Assembly: GCA_012032575.1 (NCBI GenBank)
Contig: JAAUSP010000262.1
Location: 1-9,807, forward strand
Direction of reading: 5' to 3'
DNA length: 9,807 nucleotides
Source of the DNA: Anaerolineales bacterium
Lineage (GTDB): Bacteria; Chloroflexota; Anaerolineae; 4572-78; J111
Shown: positions 1 to 5,690 of the stretch, piece by piece
How the letters are laid out: every line of letters starts with the position of its first letter
How positions within the stretch are numbered: position 1 is the stretch's first letter
Notes under the pieces: generated by a model
What the model saw: the letters and a program-made list of their open reading frames with translations, nothing else
Told to the model about the DNA's origin: nothing
Database searches by the model: none
Made by a program: the position numbers and the translations under genes

Positions 1-701
1 CAACCCACGCTGCACCCGGCGCAGGTACTTTTGATCCGCTGCACATGCGTTTCCTGGCCTCGATAGGCGCTCCCCCGGTCAATGATGGCTCCGGTGGGAC
101 AAACTTGCAGGCAGGTACCACAGGAGACGCAGGTGCTTTCGCCCATGGGCACATCCAGGTCGGCCACCAGAATGCTGGCCGCACCGCGCTCCTGCACCCC
201 CAGGGTAAAGTTGCCCACCAACTCCCCACAGGCGCGGATACAACGCCGGCACAGAATGCAGCGATTGTGGTCCAGCACAAAGTAGTTATGCGAGGCGTCA
301 ACCGCGTAGGGCTGCCAGTTGGGTTGCAGCGGCCAGTGAGTCATGCACTCGCCGTAAGCGGCGTTCTGTAATTCGCAGTCGCCGCCGCTCATCTGGCAGT
401 ACATACAGAAATGGTTGCGCTCGCTAAAGAGGAGGGTTAACACAAATTCGCGGGCCTCGCGGGTTTTGGGGGTATCGGTCCGCACCACCATGCCCTGGCT
501 CACCGGCAAGGTGCAGGAGGGCTGCAAGGTGCGTACCCCCTCCACCTCGACCACACACAGCCGGCAGCCGCCATAGGGTAATAAGTGGGGATGGTCACAC
601 AGGGTCGGAATATTGATCCCGGCCTGCTCGGCGGCCCGCAGCACGGTGATTCCGGCGGGAACTTCTATGGCTTGATCGTTGATAGTTAGTTTGATGGTCA
701 T
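1..701 (-). CDS. Iron-sulfur/molybdopterin oxidoreductase alpha subunit, formate dehydrogenase/NuoG type (N-terminal part, cut by window edge)
   Basis: Catalytic subunit of an NAD(H)-linked enzyme; 233 residues are visible and the C-terminus lies outside the window. Residues 1-75 are a plant-type [2Fe-2S] ferredoxin domain (C35, C46, C49, C63). A NuoG/HydA-type His-ligated [4Fe-4S] site follows (H97, C99, C102, C109, with six residues between the last two Cys). Two [4Fe-4S] ferredoxin motifs come next (C148/151/154/158 and C191/194/197/201). The visible part ends in STCAGCSVG plus a partial TG codon, i.e. C227-x2-C230-x3-C, which matches the [4Fe-4S] entry of Mo/W-bis-PGD oxidoreductases rather than the H-cluster domain of [FeFe] hydrogenase. 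The ATG at 701 has an AGGAG six bases upstream and follows the membrane-protein gene by 45 bases. Formate dehydrogenase is inferred from the formate-type channel upstream; a NuoG-like or other Mo/W enzyme remains possible. A stand-alone HoxU is unlikely because the chain continues. Confidence 0.8.
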   Translation of the reverse strand, partial: MTIKLTINDQAIEVPAGITVLRAAEQAGINIPTLCDHPHLLPYGGCRLCVVEVEGVRTLQPSCTLPVSQGMVVRTDTPKTREAREFVLTLLFSERNHFCMYCQMSGGDCELQNAAYGECMTHWPLQPNWQPYAVDASHNYFVLDHNRCILCRRCIRACGELVGNFTLGVQERGAASILVADLDVPMGESTCVSCGTCLQVCPTGAIIDRGSAYRGQETHVQRIKSTCAGCSVG

Positions 702-746
702 AAGCTACTCCTGATCTCTGCCCTGACAGCAAAGCCAGATAAACTT

Positions 747-1409
747 TCAGGCCGACAAAAATGAGGCAAGTTCCTTTTCACGCATATCCCGATACCCGAT
801 GAGCACCGGCGTAATCAGTCCGGTCAGCAAGAGCACCGCATCCGCCCAGACGCCAAATTGAAACACAGCCGAGAAACCGATTACCGACCAAATTACCGGG
901 ATGATGAGCAAATATTTGGGGATGCGCCGGTCGGTCCAGAGTAACAGGCCGAAGGTAAAGATGGTCGTCGGGCAGGGCAGGCCAAAAGTGGGCAGCGCTG
1001 GATAACCATGCTCTGACAGAACACACACCAGGGGGTAAATCACCAGCGCATACAGGATGAAAAGGCTGCCAACGATGGCATATTCATTGGAGTGAAATCT
1101 AAACCATAGCTTCTGATGCAGGACACCTGCCCAGACAAACAACAGGGCTTGCAAGATAAACAGCGCACCAAAGGCATAGGCGGCCCCATTGATCGAGGCG
1201 AAATAGCGCCAATGATAGACCAGCCCTATCCACAGCCACAGGCCGGCCAAAATAGCACTGATTATCTTGTTGGAATAACGGGTTTCTTTGACTGACAGAA
1301 TCAGCGCGGTCATCCCTAACAGATAAAATAGAACCTGCATGGGCCAGACAGCCCCGTTGTAGGCGGCAAAAACCGCAAAGAATTCTTCTGTCGTAAACGG
1401 CACCTTCAT
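747..1409 (-). CDS. DUF6064-like multi-pass membrane protein
   Basis: A 220-residue hydrophobic protein with about seven predicted membrane spans (near residues 20-39, 47-65, 77-96, 110-131, 147-158, 164-184, 187-204) and a charged C-terminal tail. The opening residues FTTEEFFAVFAAYN, the motif YHWRYF (65-70) and CPTTIFTFGLLLW (146-158) resemble the DUF6064 family as I remember it; its function is not known to me. The ATG at 1409 begins two bases after the NuoF stop codon, and the oxidoreductase alpha gene follows 45 bases downstream, so it sits inside the operon between two core subunits. There is no clear Shine-Dalgarno, so translation may be coupled to nuoF. Inferred roles are a membrane anchor or a sensor; neither is demonstrated. 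I see no quinone- or heme-binding pattern that would make it a classical FdhC/cytochrome b subunit. Confidence 0.78.
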   Translation of the reverse strand: MKVPFTTEEFFAVFAAYNGAVWPMQVLFYLLGMTALILSVKETRYSNKIISAILAGLWLWIGLVYHWRYFASINGAAYAFGALFILQALLFVWAGVLHQKLWFRFHSNEYAIVGSLFILYALVIYPLVCVLSEHGYPALPTFGLPCPTTIFTFGLLLWTDRRIPKYLLIIPVIWSVIGFSAVFQFGVWADAVLLLTGLITPVLIGYRDMREKELASFLSA

Positions 1410-1411
1410 TT

Positions 1412-2596
1412 CTAATTCACCAGGACAGCGTTAAAATTACAAACTTGCATGCAAATACCACAGCGAATACATTTACTCTGGTCAATCGAGTGCCACTGGC
1501 GGCGTTCGCCGTGAATGGCGTCAACCGGACAGTTGCGGGCGCAAACCATACAACCGGTGCAGGCTTGCTCGATGATTTCGTAGTGGATCAAACCCCGGCA
1601 AACTTTGGCCGGGCAGCGTTTCTCGTAAATATGGGCCTCATACTCATGGCGAAAATGTTTGAGCGTGCTTTCAACCGGATTGGGCGCGCCCTGACCCAGG
1701 CCGCACAAGCTGGTGCTTTTGATCTGCCGGCACAACAGCTCCAGAGTTTCGATATCACCCTCCCGGCCCTTGCCGGCGCAGATGCGCTCCAGGATTTCCA
1801 AAATGCGCCGGGTGCCGACCCGGCAGGGGGTGCATTTGCCGCAGCTTTCGGCCTGGGTAAATTCCATAAAGAAGCGGGCAATATCCACCATGCAGGTCTC
1901 TTCGTCCATCACAATCATGCCGCCCGACCCCATAATAGAACCCGCCGCCGTCAGCGACTCATAATCCACCGGCATATCCAGGTAATCCACCGGCAGACAG
2001 CCACCCATCGGCCCGCCTGTCTGGACGGCCTTAAACGTCTTGTCTTCTTTGATACCCCCGCCCACGTCAAAAATAACTTCGCGCAGGGTGATCCCAAAGG
2101 GGACTTCAATCAGGCCGGTATTTTTTACATCGCCGGCAATGGCAAAGGTTTTGGTGCCCTTGCTCTTCTCGGTGCCCATGCTGGCAAACCACTCCGATCC
2201 GCGCAGGATAATTTGGGGGATGTTGGCATAGGTTTCAACATTGTTAATATTGGTCGGCTTGCCCCACAAGCCCTGGACCGCCGGAAAAGGTGGTCGGGGG
2301 CGCGGCTCACCCCGCCGGCCTTCAATCGAAGCCATCAAGGCCGTTTCCTCGCCGCACACAAACGCGCCCGCGCCCATCCGAACTTCCACGTTAAAGTTAA
2401 AGCCGCTGCCCAGAATATCCTGCCCCAACAAGCCAAAGGTTCGGGCCTGTTCGATGGCGGTATTTAGCATACGCACCGCCAGGGGGTATTCCGCCCGGCA
2501 GTAAACATAACCCTGGCTGGCCCCAATAGCATAGGCGGCAATAATCATCCCCTCCACCACCGAGTGGGGATCGCCTTCCAGCACCCGCCGATTCAT
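1412..2596 (-). CDS. nuoF: NuoF/HydB-like NADH-binding flavoprotein, C-terminal part (separated by frameshift)
   Basis: The larger piece of a diaphorase subunit that passes electrons between NAD(H), FMN and Fe-S clusters. Read from the ATG at 2596 it has 394 codons, but homology continues upstream in this frame to about 2680, so that ATG is internal and not the true start. Seen: the end of the FMN region ([16 protein letters not shown]), an NADH-site stretch [20 protein letters not shown] (75-94), the N3-type [4Fe-4S] ligands C252, C255, C258 and C298, and a C-terminal ferredoxin domain with C346/349/352/356 and C376/379/382/386. That extra two-cluster tail is typical of HydB/HndC/FdhB-type proteins and absent from ordinary complex I NuoF. 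It ends two bases before the membrane-protein gene. The 5' part is the adjacent entry; one inserted base in the 2675-2679 T-run (plus strand) would join them into a protein of about 600 residues. Confidence 0.9.
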   Translation of the reverse strand: MNRRVLEGDPHSVVEGMIIAAYAIGASQGYVYCRAEYPLAVRMLNTAIEQARTFGLLGQDILGSGFNFNVEVRMGAGAFVCGEETALMASIEGRRGEPRPRPPFPAVQGLWGKPTNINNVETYANIPQIILRGSEWFASMGTEKSKGTKTFAIAGDVKNTGLIEVPFGITLREVIFDVGGGIKEDKTFKAVQTGGPMGGCLPVDYLDMPVDYESLTAAGSIMGSGGMIVMDEETCMVDIARFFMEFTQAESCGKCTPCRVGTRRILEILERICAGKGREGDIETLELLCRQIKSTSLCGLGQGAPNPVESTLKHFRHEYEAHIYEKRCPAKVCRGLIHYEIIEQACTGCMVCARNCPVDAIHGERRQWHSIDQSKCIRCGICMQVCNFNAVLVN

Positions 2597-3192
2597 AAAG
2601 GCACCGGGGTCGCCCTCGTCGGCATTGCAGATGATATATTTGGGTTGACCGGGGCTGTTGCGAGCAAACTGCCATTTTTGCCGGTAGAAAAACCGGCTCC
2701 ACCCCGACCCCGCAAGCCGGAAGCGGTAATCAGTTCGATCACCTGCTCCGGGCTTAGTTCGTTCAACACGTTGCCCAGGGCCTGATAGCCATCCACGGCG
2801 ATATAATCTTCAATGTTCTCCGGGTCAATCTGACCGCAGTTACGCAGCACCACCCGGACTTCTTTGGGTTTGGGGGAACCCAGCTCGTCTTCCGGCTGCT
2901 CGTGGCGCGAAGCCAGCAAATGTTCAACGACACGGCCCTTGAGAAAATGCTCCTCAACCAGATAGGGCACGTCGTCAATACGCATGCCGGCGTAATGCAC
3001 CCCCTCCGGATAAACCATAATTTCCGGCCCATGGTCACAGCCGCCAATCCGTGAGGTTTCCAGGACTTGTACCTCGTCAATCAAACCCTGATAAACCAAC
3101 TCATCTTGCAGGGTATCCAAGAGTTCATGCGCGCCCTTAACCAAGCACTCGGGGTCAACACAAACCAGAACGTGGGATCGGTAGAATTTCAT
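2593..3192 (-). CDS. nuoF: NuoF/HydB-like flavoprotein, N-terminal part (truncated by frameshift)
   Basis: N-terminal portion of the flavoprotein above. Residues 1-90 form a thioredoxin-like [2Fe-2S] domain with C11, C16 and C52 (context [15 protein letters not shown]). Residues 110-171 begin the NuoF fold, including the FMN glycine loop [11 protein letters not shown] (161-171). After G171 the frame departs from the family: the observed [10 protein letters not shown] reads [10 protein letters not shown] when one A is added to the A5 run, restoring the conserved [11 protein letters not shown] segment. The frameshifted chain stops at 2593, overlapping the internal ATG of the other piece as ATGA. 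The start ATG at 3192 is preferred over one further upstream because it begins the conserved [15 protein letters not shown], has AGAGG upstream, and does not overlap the ferredoxin gene. An intact homologue would be one gene. Confidence 0.88.
   Translation of the reverse strand: MKFYRSHVLVCVDPECLVKGAHELLDTLQDELVYQGLIDEVQVLETSRIGGCDHGPEIMVYPEGVHYAGMRIDDVPYLVEEHFLKGRVVEHLLASRHEQPEDELGSPKPKEVRVVLRNCGQIDPENIEDYIAVDGYQALGNVLNELSPEQVIELITASGLRGRGGAGFSTGKNGSLLATAPVNPNISSAMPTRATPVPL
2675..2679 (-). other. One-base frameshift site in nuoF (A5 homopolymer, coding strand)
   Basis: The coding strand reads GGC-AAA-AAT-GGC. Adding a single A gives GGC-AAA-AAA-TGG-CAG and restores the conserved NuoF sequence in the frame used by the downstream piece. 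The sequence is otherwise open on both sides, with no second defect seen. A homopolymer miscount in sequencing or assembly is the simplest cause; a genuine mutation or ribosomal slippage cannot be excluded from sequence alone. Confidence 0.85.
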
Positions 3193-3223
3193 TGTGCGCC
3201 TCTTGAAAAAGTCAAATTTCTCT

Positions 3224-3592
3224 TCATGCCGGAATGACAAACTCGGTTATCACCTTGTTGCCTATGACATGCTCCTTCATTATCTGCCGGGCTTTTGCGC
3301 CAGAAACCTTGCCGTAGGTCACTTTAGGGCCTTCACCAATAACCACTTCGACAATCGGCTCCCATTCGCACAAACCGAGGCAGCCGGTCTGTTTGACCAC
3401 CACATCGCCTAAACTTTCAGATTCAATCATTTCAAGGATAACCTTCATGGTTTCTCTGGCTCCGGCTGCAATACCACAGGTTCCCATTCCAACGGTAATC
3501 TGGGCATAGCCGGTGGTTGTTTTGGCTTGACGCTTTTCCAGAGCCGCTTCTCGCAACCGTTTAAGTTCTTCCAATGATTTGACTGCTGGCAT
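3224..3592 (-). CDS. Thioredoxin-like [2Fe-2S] ferredoxin (small NuoE-like electron carrier)
   Basis: A 122-residue protein with a charged helical N-terminus (residues 1-25) and a thioredoxin-like ferredoxin fold. Key segments are ITVGMGTCGIAAGA (C39) and QTGCLGLCEWEPIVEV (C71 and C75, C-x3-C), ending in VTYGKV. Such single-domain ferredoxins are known next to HydA/HydB-type hydrogenase and formate dehydrogenase operons, where they are thought to shuttle electrons to the NuoF-like subunit. Only three cysteines are visible in the motif region, whereas NuoE-type clusters use four, so cluster content is uncertain. The ATG at 3592 is chosen over the upstream in-frame start at 3622 because AGGAGG (3600-3605) lies seven bases ahead of it and it avoids overlapping the HATPase gene, whose stop is 19 bases upstream. 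nuoF follows after 31 bases. Confidence 0.88.
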   Translation of the reverse strand: MPAVKSLEELKRLREAALEKRQAKTTTGYAQITVGMGTCGIAAGARETMKVILEMIESESLGDVVVKQTGCLGLCEWEPIVEVVIGEGPKVTYGKVSGAKARQIMKEHVIGNKVITEFVIPA

Positions 3593-3599
3593 GGTATTA

Positions 3600-3605
3600 C
3601 CTCCT
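3600..3605 (-). promoter_or_regulatory. Strong ribosome binding site deciding the ferredoxin start
   Basis: AGGAGG on the minus strand, seven bases before the ATG at 3592. It is the best Shine-Dalgarno in the cluster and argues against the longer N-terminal extension beginning at 3622. Confidence 0.75.
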
Positions 3606-3611
3606 CTGGTT

Positions 3612-4184
3612 TTACCGACCACTCGCTGGCTGAATGCGGCTGATGCCCTCGCTCAACAACTGCTTGATAAAGCCCAGAATCGTCGGGTCGGTCAGTGAAA
3701 CGCCTTCTAATTCGCGTTTAATCGGTTCGTCGTCAAAAATAAATTCTGCTCCATTGCTCTCTGGCTGGGTTTTGACGCGATAGATAAAGCGCCAATGGAT
3801 TTGCGGCCAGCCGATGAGCAGGGTCAGCATAGTTCCGGCCAGATCGCCCAAAGGCATGCGGTCAATGTGGCTGCGCTGAAATTCAGCGGTCAGGCGTGTC
3901 CCCTGACCGGGCGTAGAACTAATCTGTAAACTACCAGCGCAGCTTTCTGCCGCCGCTTGAAGCAAAGGAATCCCCAGGCCCACCTTGCGCGTCGTCCGGC
4001 TGGTCACAAAAGGGTCGCTGATGCGGGCCAGAAGCTGCTCATCCATGCCTTTGCCATCATCGCTAACGGTAAACTTCAACCAATCCAGGGGCAGGTCCTC
4101 TTCGACGGTGATTTCGATGTGCCTGGCTCCGGCGGCAACGCTGTTTTCCGCAATATCTAGCAAATGGAGCGATAATTCCTTCAA
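3612..4184 (-). CDS. HATPase_c (GHKL) ATP-binding protein of hydrogenase/formate dehydrogenase-type operons
   Basis: A 190-residue protein with a GHKL ATPase fold in residues 1-100: N box DIAENSVAAGA (D10, E13, N14), G1 box DDGKGM (42-47), the lid DPFVTSRTTRKVGLGIPL (58-74) and GQGT (93-96). Residues 100-190 match nothing I recognise. There is no phospho-accepting histidine or transmembrane sensor, so it is not a full histidine kinase; it is closer to anti-sigma/HATPase accessory proteins encoded between NuoE- and NuoF-like subunits in bacterial hydrogenase operons. The start is the TTG at 4184: the conserved opening MKELSLHLLDIAENS begins there and no ATG lies between it and the G1 box. It begins seven bases after the nuoE stop, and the ferredoxin gene follows 19 bases after its own stop. 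An ATP-dependent regulatory or assembly role is inferred only. Confidence 0.85.
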   Translation of the reverse strand: MKELSLHLLDIAENSVAAGARHIEITVEEDLPLDWLKFTVSDDGKGMDEQLLARISDPFVTSRTTRKVGLGIPLLQAAAESCAGSLQISSTPGQGTRLTAEFQRSHIDRMPLGDLAGTMLTLLIGWPQIHWRFIYRVKTQPESNGAEFIFDDEPIKRELEGVSLTDPTILGFIKQLLSEGISRIQPASGR

Positions 4185-4191
4185 CGTAGGT

Positions 4192-4734
4192 TTAACCTAA
4201 CCGGCCATACCGGCCGTCGTGCCCATCCTCCTGGCACTTGCGGATAATTGGTGGCAGTTTGTTGGGGCGAACCCGTCCGTGAATGTCCTCATCCAGCACC
4301 ACCACTGGAGCCTGGCTGCACGCGCCCACACAGCGGCAGACCTCGACAGTAATTAAACCGTCGGCGCTGGTCTCACCCGGCTCCAGCCCTAATACCTGTT
4401 TGGCCTTTTCCAATAAACGCGGGGTACCGCCAACGTAACAGGCCGTCCCCAGACAGAATTTTAAGGTATGTTTGCCTCTGGGTTGGGTAGTAAAGAACGA
4501 ATAAAACGTCACCAGGCCATTAATCTCGCTCAACGGGACTCGTAATTTCTGGGATACATAAGCCTGCATCCGCTGCGAGATATGGCCAACACGGCTCTGA
4601 AGTTCATTCAGCACTACCATGGTTGCGCCGGGCACGTGTTTGTTCTCACCGAGAATTTGATCAATGACACCCCGTTGTTCAGGGATGTCGAGGGGGTCAT
4701 TTAAGAGAGGGGGTTTTACAAGTATGTCAACCAT
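4192..4734 (-). CDS. nuoE: NuoE-like [2Fe-2S] subunit (24 kDa type) of NAD(H)-dependent oxidoreductase
   Basis: A 180-residue thioredoxin-like [2Fe-2S] subunit that pairs with the NuoF-like flavoprotein. The helical N-terminal region (residues 15-80) contains VPLSEINGLVTFYSFF, a hallmark of NuoE/HydC/HoxE proteins. Cluster ligands are C94-x4-C99 (FCLGTACYVGG) and C135-x3-C139 (CVGACSQAP); all four are present. Length is normal for the family. ATG 4734 is preferred to GTG 4740 because TGGAG (4740-4744) ends five bases before it. It is the first gene after the palindrome-rich promoter region and is followed seven bases later by the HATPase gene, so nuoE probably opens the structural operon. The C-terminus (HDGRYGRLG) lacks the Fe-S or transmembrane additions found in some fusions. 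Confidence 0.92.
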   Translation of the reverse strand: MVDILVKPPLLNDPLDIPEQRGVIDQILGENKHVPGATMVVLNELQSRVGHISQRMQAYVSQKLRVPLSEINGLVTFYSFFTTQPRGKHTLKFCLGTACYVGGTPRLLEKAKQVLGLEPGETSADGLITVEVCRCVGACSQAPVVVLDEDIHGRVRPNKLPPIIRKCQEDGHDGRYGRLG

Positions 4735-4790
4735 TGACACTCCAGTAAATTATTTCAGTGTAAAGGCAGATAAATAACTAAAAGCTCTAT

Positions 4791-4806
4791 TGTGAATTTT
4801 ATCACA
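4791..4806. promoter_or_regulatory. CRP/FNR-type operator, TGTGA-N6-TCACA
   Basis: TGTGAATTTTATCACA is a perfect five-base inverted repeat with a six-base spacer, identical in layout to the E. coli CRP half-site consensus. It lies 57-72 bases upstream of the nuoE start codon in the only extended AT-rich gap of the cluster. Binding by a CRP/FNR-superfamily regulator is an inference; the local regulator is not in this window. Confidence 0.5.
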
Positions 4807-4825
4807 GTAAGGGTAGAAATGTCAC
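4796..4825 (-). promoter_or_regulatory. Candidate promoter for the nuoE operon
   Basis: On the minus strand a -35-like GTGACA (4825 to 4820) is followed by an 18-base spacer and TAAAAT (4801 to 4796), preceded by TG one base away as in extended -10 elements. Transcription would begin near 4788, giving a leader of about 55 bases before nuoE. Both palindromes overlap these elements, so bound regulators would be expected to block or remodel polymerase binding. This is a consensus match only. Confidence 0.35.
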
Positions 4826-4834
4826 GTGACATTT
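4817..4834. repeat. 18-bp perfect palindrome upstream of nuoE
   Basis: AAATGTCACGTGACATTT equals its own reverse complement with no spacer. It covers the candidate -35 element and lies ten bases from the TGTGA-N6-TCACA site. It carries a GTGAC core related to the CRP-like half-site, so it could be a second operator for the same or a related dimeric regulator. A terminator is unlikely since no T-tract follows on either strand. Confidence 0.6.
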
Positions 4835-4862
4835 GTCATTCAAAGTCAAGAGGATTGTCAAT

Positions 4863-5627
4863 TCACCTGGGAGCAATTATTAAGGACCTGCCCTGCTTGT
4901 TACCCAGGGCCAAGAGAAGTTCGTTAATTGTCGGAGCGGCCAAGCGGCAATGATTGAAACCCAAAAACTCATCCAGACGGTGAACATCGCCATTTTGCAC
5001 CAGAGAGAACTGCTTGAGTTGAGGAAACTTTTCACGGGCCTGGGCCGGAGTCAGGTGGCGGGATATTTCCAGAGCGGCAAAGGGCACATCCGGCGGCACA
5101 AAACCCAGGTTAGCCAGCAAGCTGAAAGCAGTTCGATTGACATGAGCCGGAATGGTAATACCGCCTAGCTTCAACACCCCGCTCACGGCTGCTTCGAGCG
5201 AGAGATTGGCCGACGTTAGGAGGAGCCGGGTTTCCCGCCGGATAAACTCTCCGGTTTGGTCCACTACAAATTGCTCGCCAAAGTATTCGATATTATTTTC
5301 CAACCGAGGCAGATGGGCCTCTACTACTTCCTGCCAGCGAACTAACTGGTCCAGAGTATCGAACAGACAGAGCAGGTGAACTTCTTCTCTGGTTTGTAGC
5401 TCCATCCCCGCTAAAACGCTCAAGCCTGTTCCCTGCGCCGCCTGCTGCACTGCGCCCACATTGGCACTGGCGTTGTGATCGGTGATGGCAATCAGATTAA
5501 TTCCTCTACCCAGCGCTTCCTGCACGATCAAGGGTGGGATCATCTCAACTTCGGCGCAAGGTGATACGACTGTATGAACATGCAAATCAGCAATATATGT
5601 TTTTAGCTGTTCCGCTTCTGCGTTCAC
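4863..5627 (-). CDS. PHP-domain metal-dependent phosphoesterase-like protein
   Basis: A 254-residue PHP-fold protein with the expected metal ligands in order: DLHVHT (D14, H16, H18), ITDHN (D50, H51), GMELQTREEVHLL (E76, H84), IPAHVNR (H162) and NGDVHRL (D214, H216). This is a complete PHP active-site set, so it is probably an active phosphoesterase or nucleotidase; the substrate is unknown. Stand-alone PHP proteins of this size are common companions of HATPase and DRTGG genes in clostridial-type hydrogenase clusters. The GTG at 5627 is used as start because the conserved YIADLHVHT begins just after it and a purine-rich GGCGGA lies upstream. It is flanked by a 63-base gap from the CBS fusion and a 128-base regulatory gap before nuoE, so it may end an upstream transcription unit. 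No polymerase domain is attached, so it is not part of PolC/DnaE. Confidence 0.86.
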   Translation of the reverse strand: MNAEAEQLKTYIADLHVHTVVSPCAEVEMIPPLIVQEALGRGINLIAITDHNASANVGAVQQAAQGTGLSVLAGMELQTREEVHLLCLFDTLDQLVRWQEVVEAHLPRLENNIEYFGEQFVVDQTGEFIRRETRLLLTSANLSLEAAVSGVLKLGGITIPAHVNRTAFSLLANLGFVPPDVPFAALEISRHLTPAQAREKFPQLKQFSLVQNGDVHRLDEFLGFNHCRLAAPTINELLLALGNKQGRSLIIAPR

Positions 5628-5690
5628 AAATTTCCGCCAGCAGTAAACCGTAGAAACCTGTGTTTGTTTCCCCTGTCTACTGGCTACCGT

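Noticed and set aside
5..450. Plus-strand open frames at the left edge
   Set aside because: They are antisense to the iron-sulfur subunit, whose cysteine motifs are complete in the minus strand.
1..701. [FeFe] hydrogenase HydA or HoxU identity for the truncated subunit
   Set aside because: The N-terminal cluster domains would fit, but after the second ferredoxin motif the chain enters TCAGCSVG with C-x2-C-x3-C, typical of Mo/W-bis-PGD oxidoreductases, and does not stop as HoxU would. Left as an alternative until the continuation is seen.
1445..2467. Long plus-strand open frame of 340 codons
   Set aside because: It is antisense to nuoF, has no recognisable domains or ribosome site, and the minus-strand protein is unmistakable.
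2593..2596. ATGA overlap as evidence of translationally coupled separate genes
   Set aside because: Both pieces belong to one conserved protein and a single added base joins them; the ATG lies inside the FMN-binding segment.
2675..2679. Programmed ribosomal frameshifting in nuoF
   Set aside because: C-AAA-AAT is not a classical slippery heptamer, no downstream stimulatory structure was evident, and NuoF homologues are not known to need a shift.
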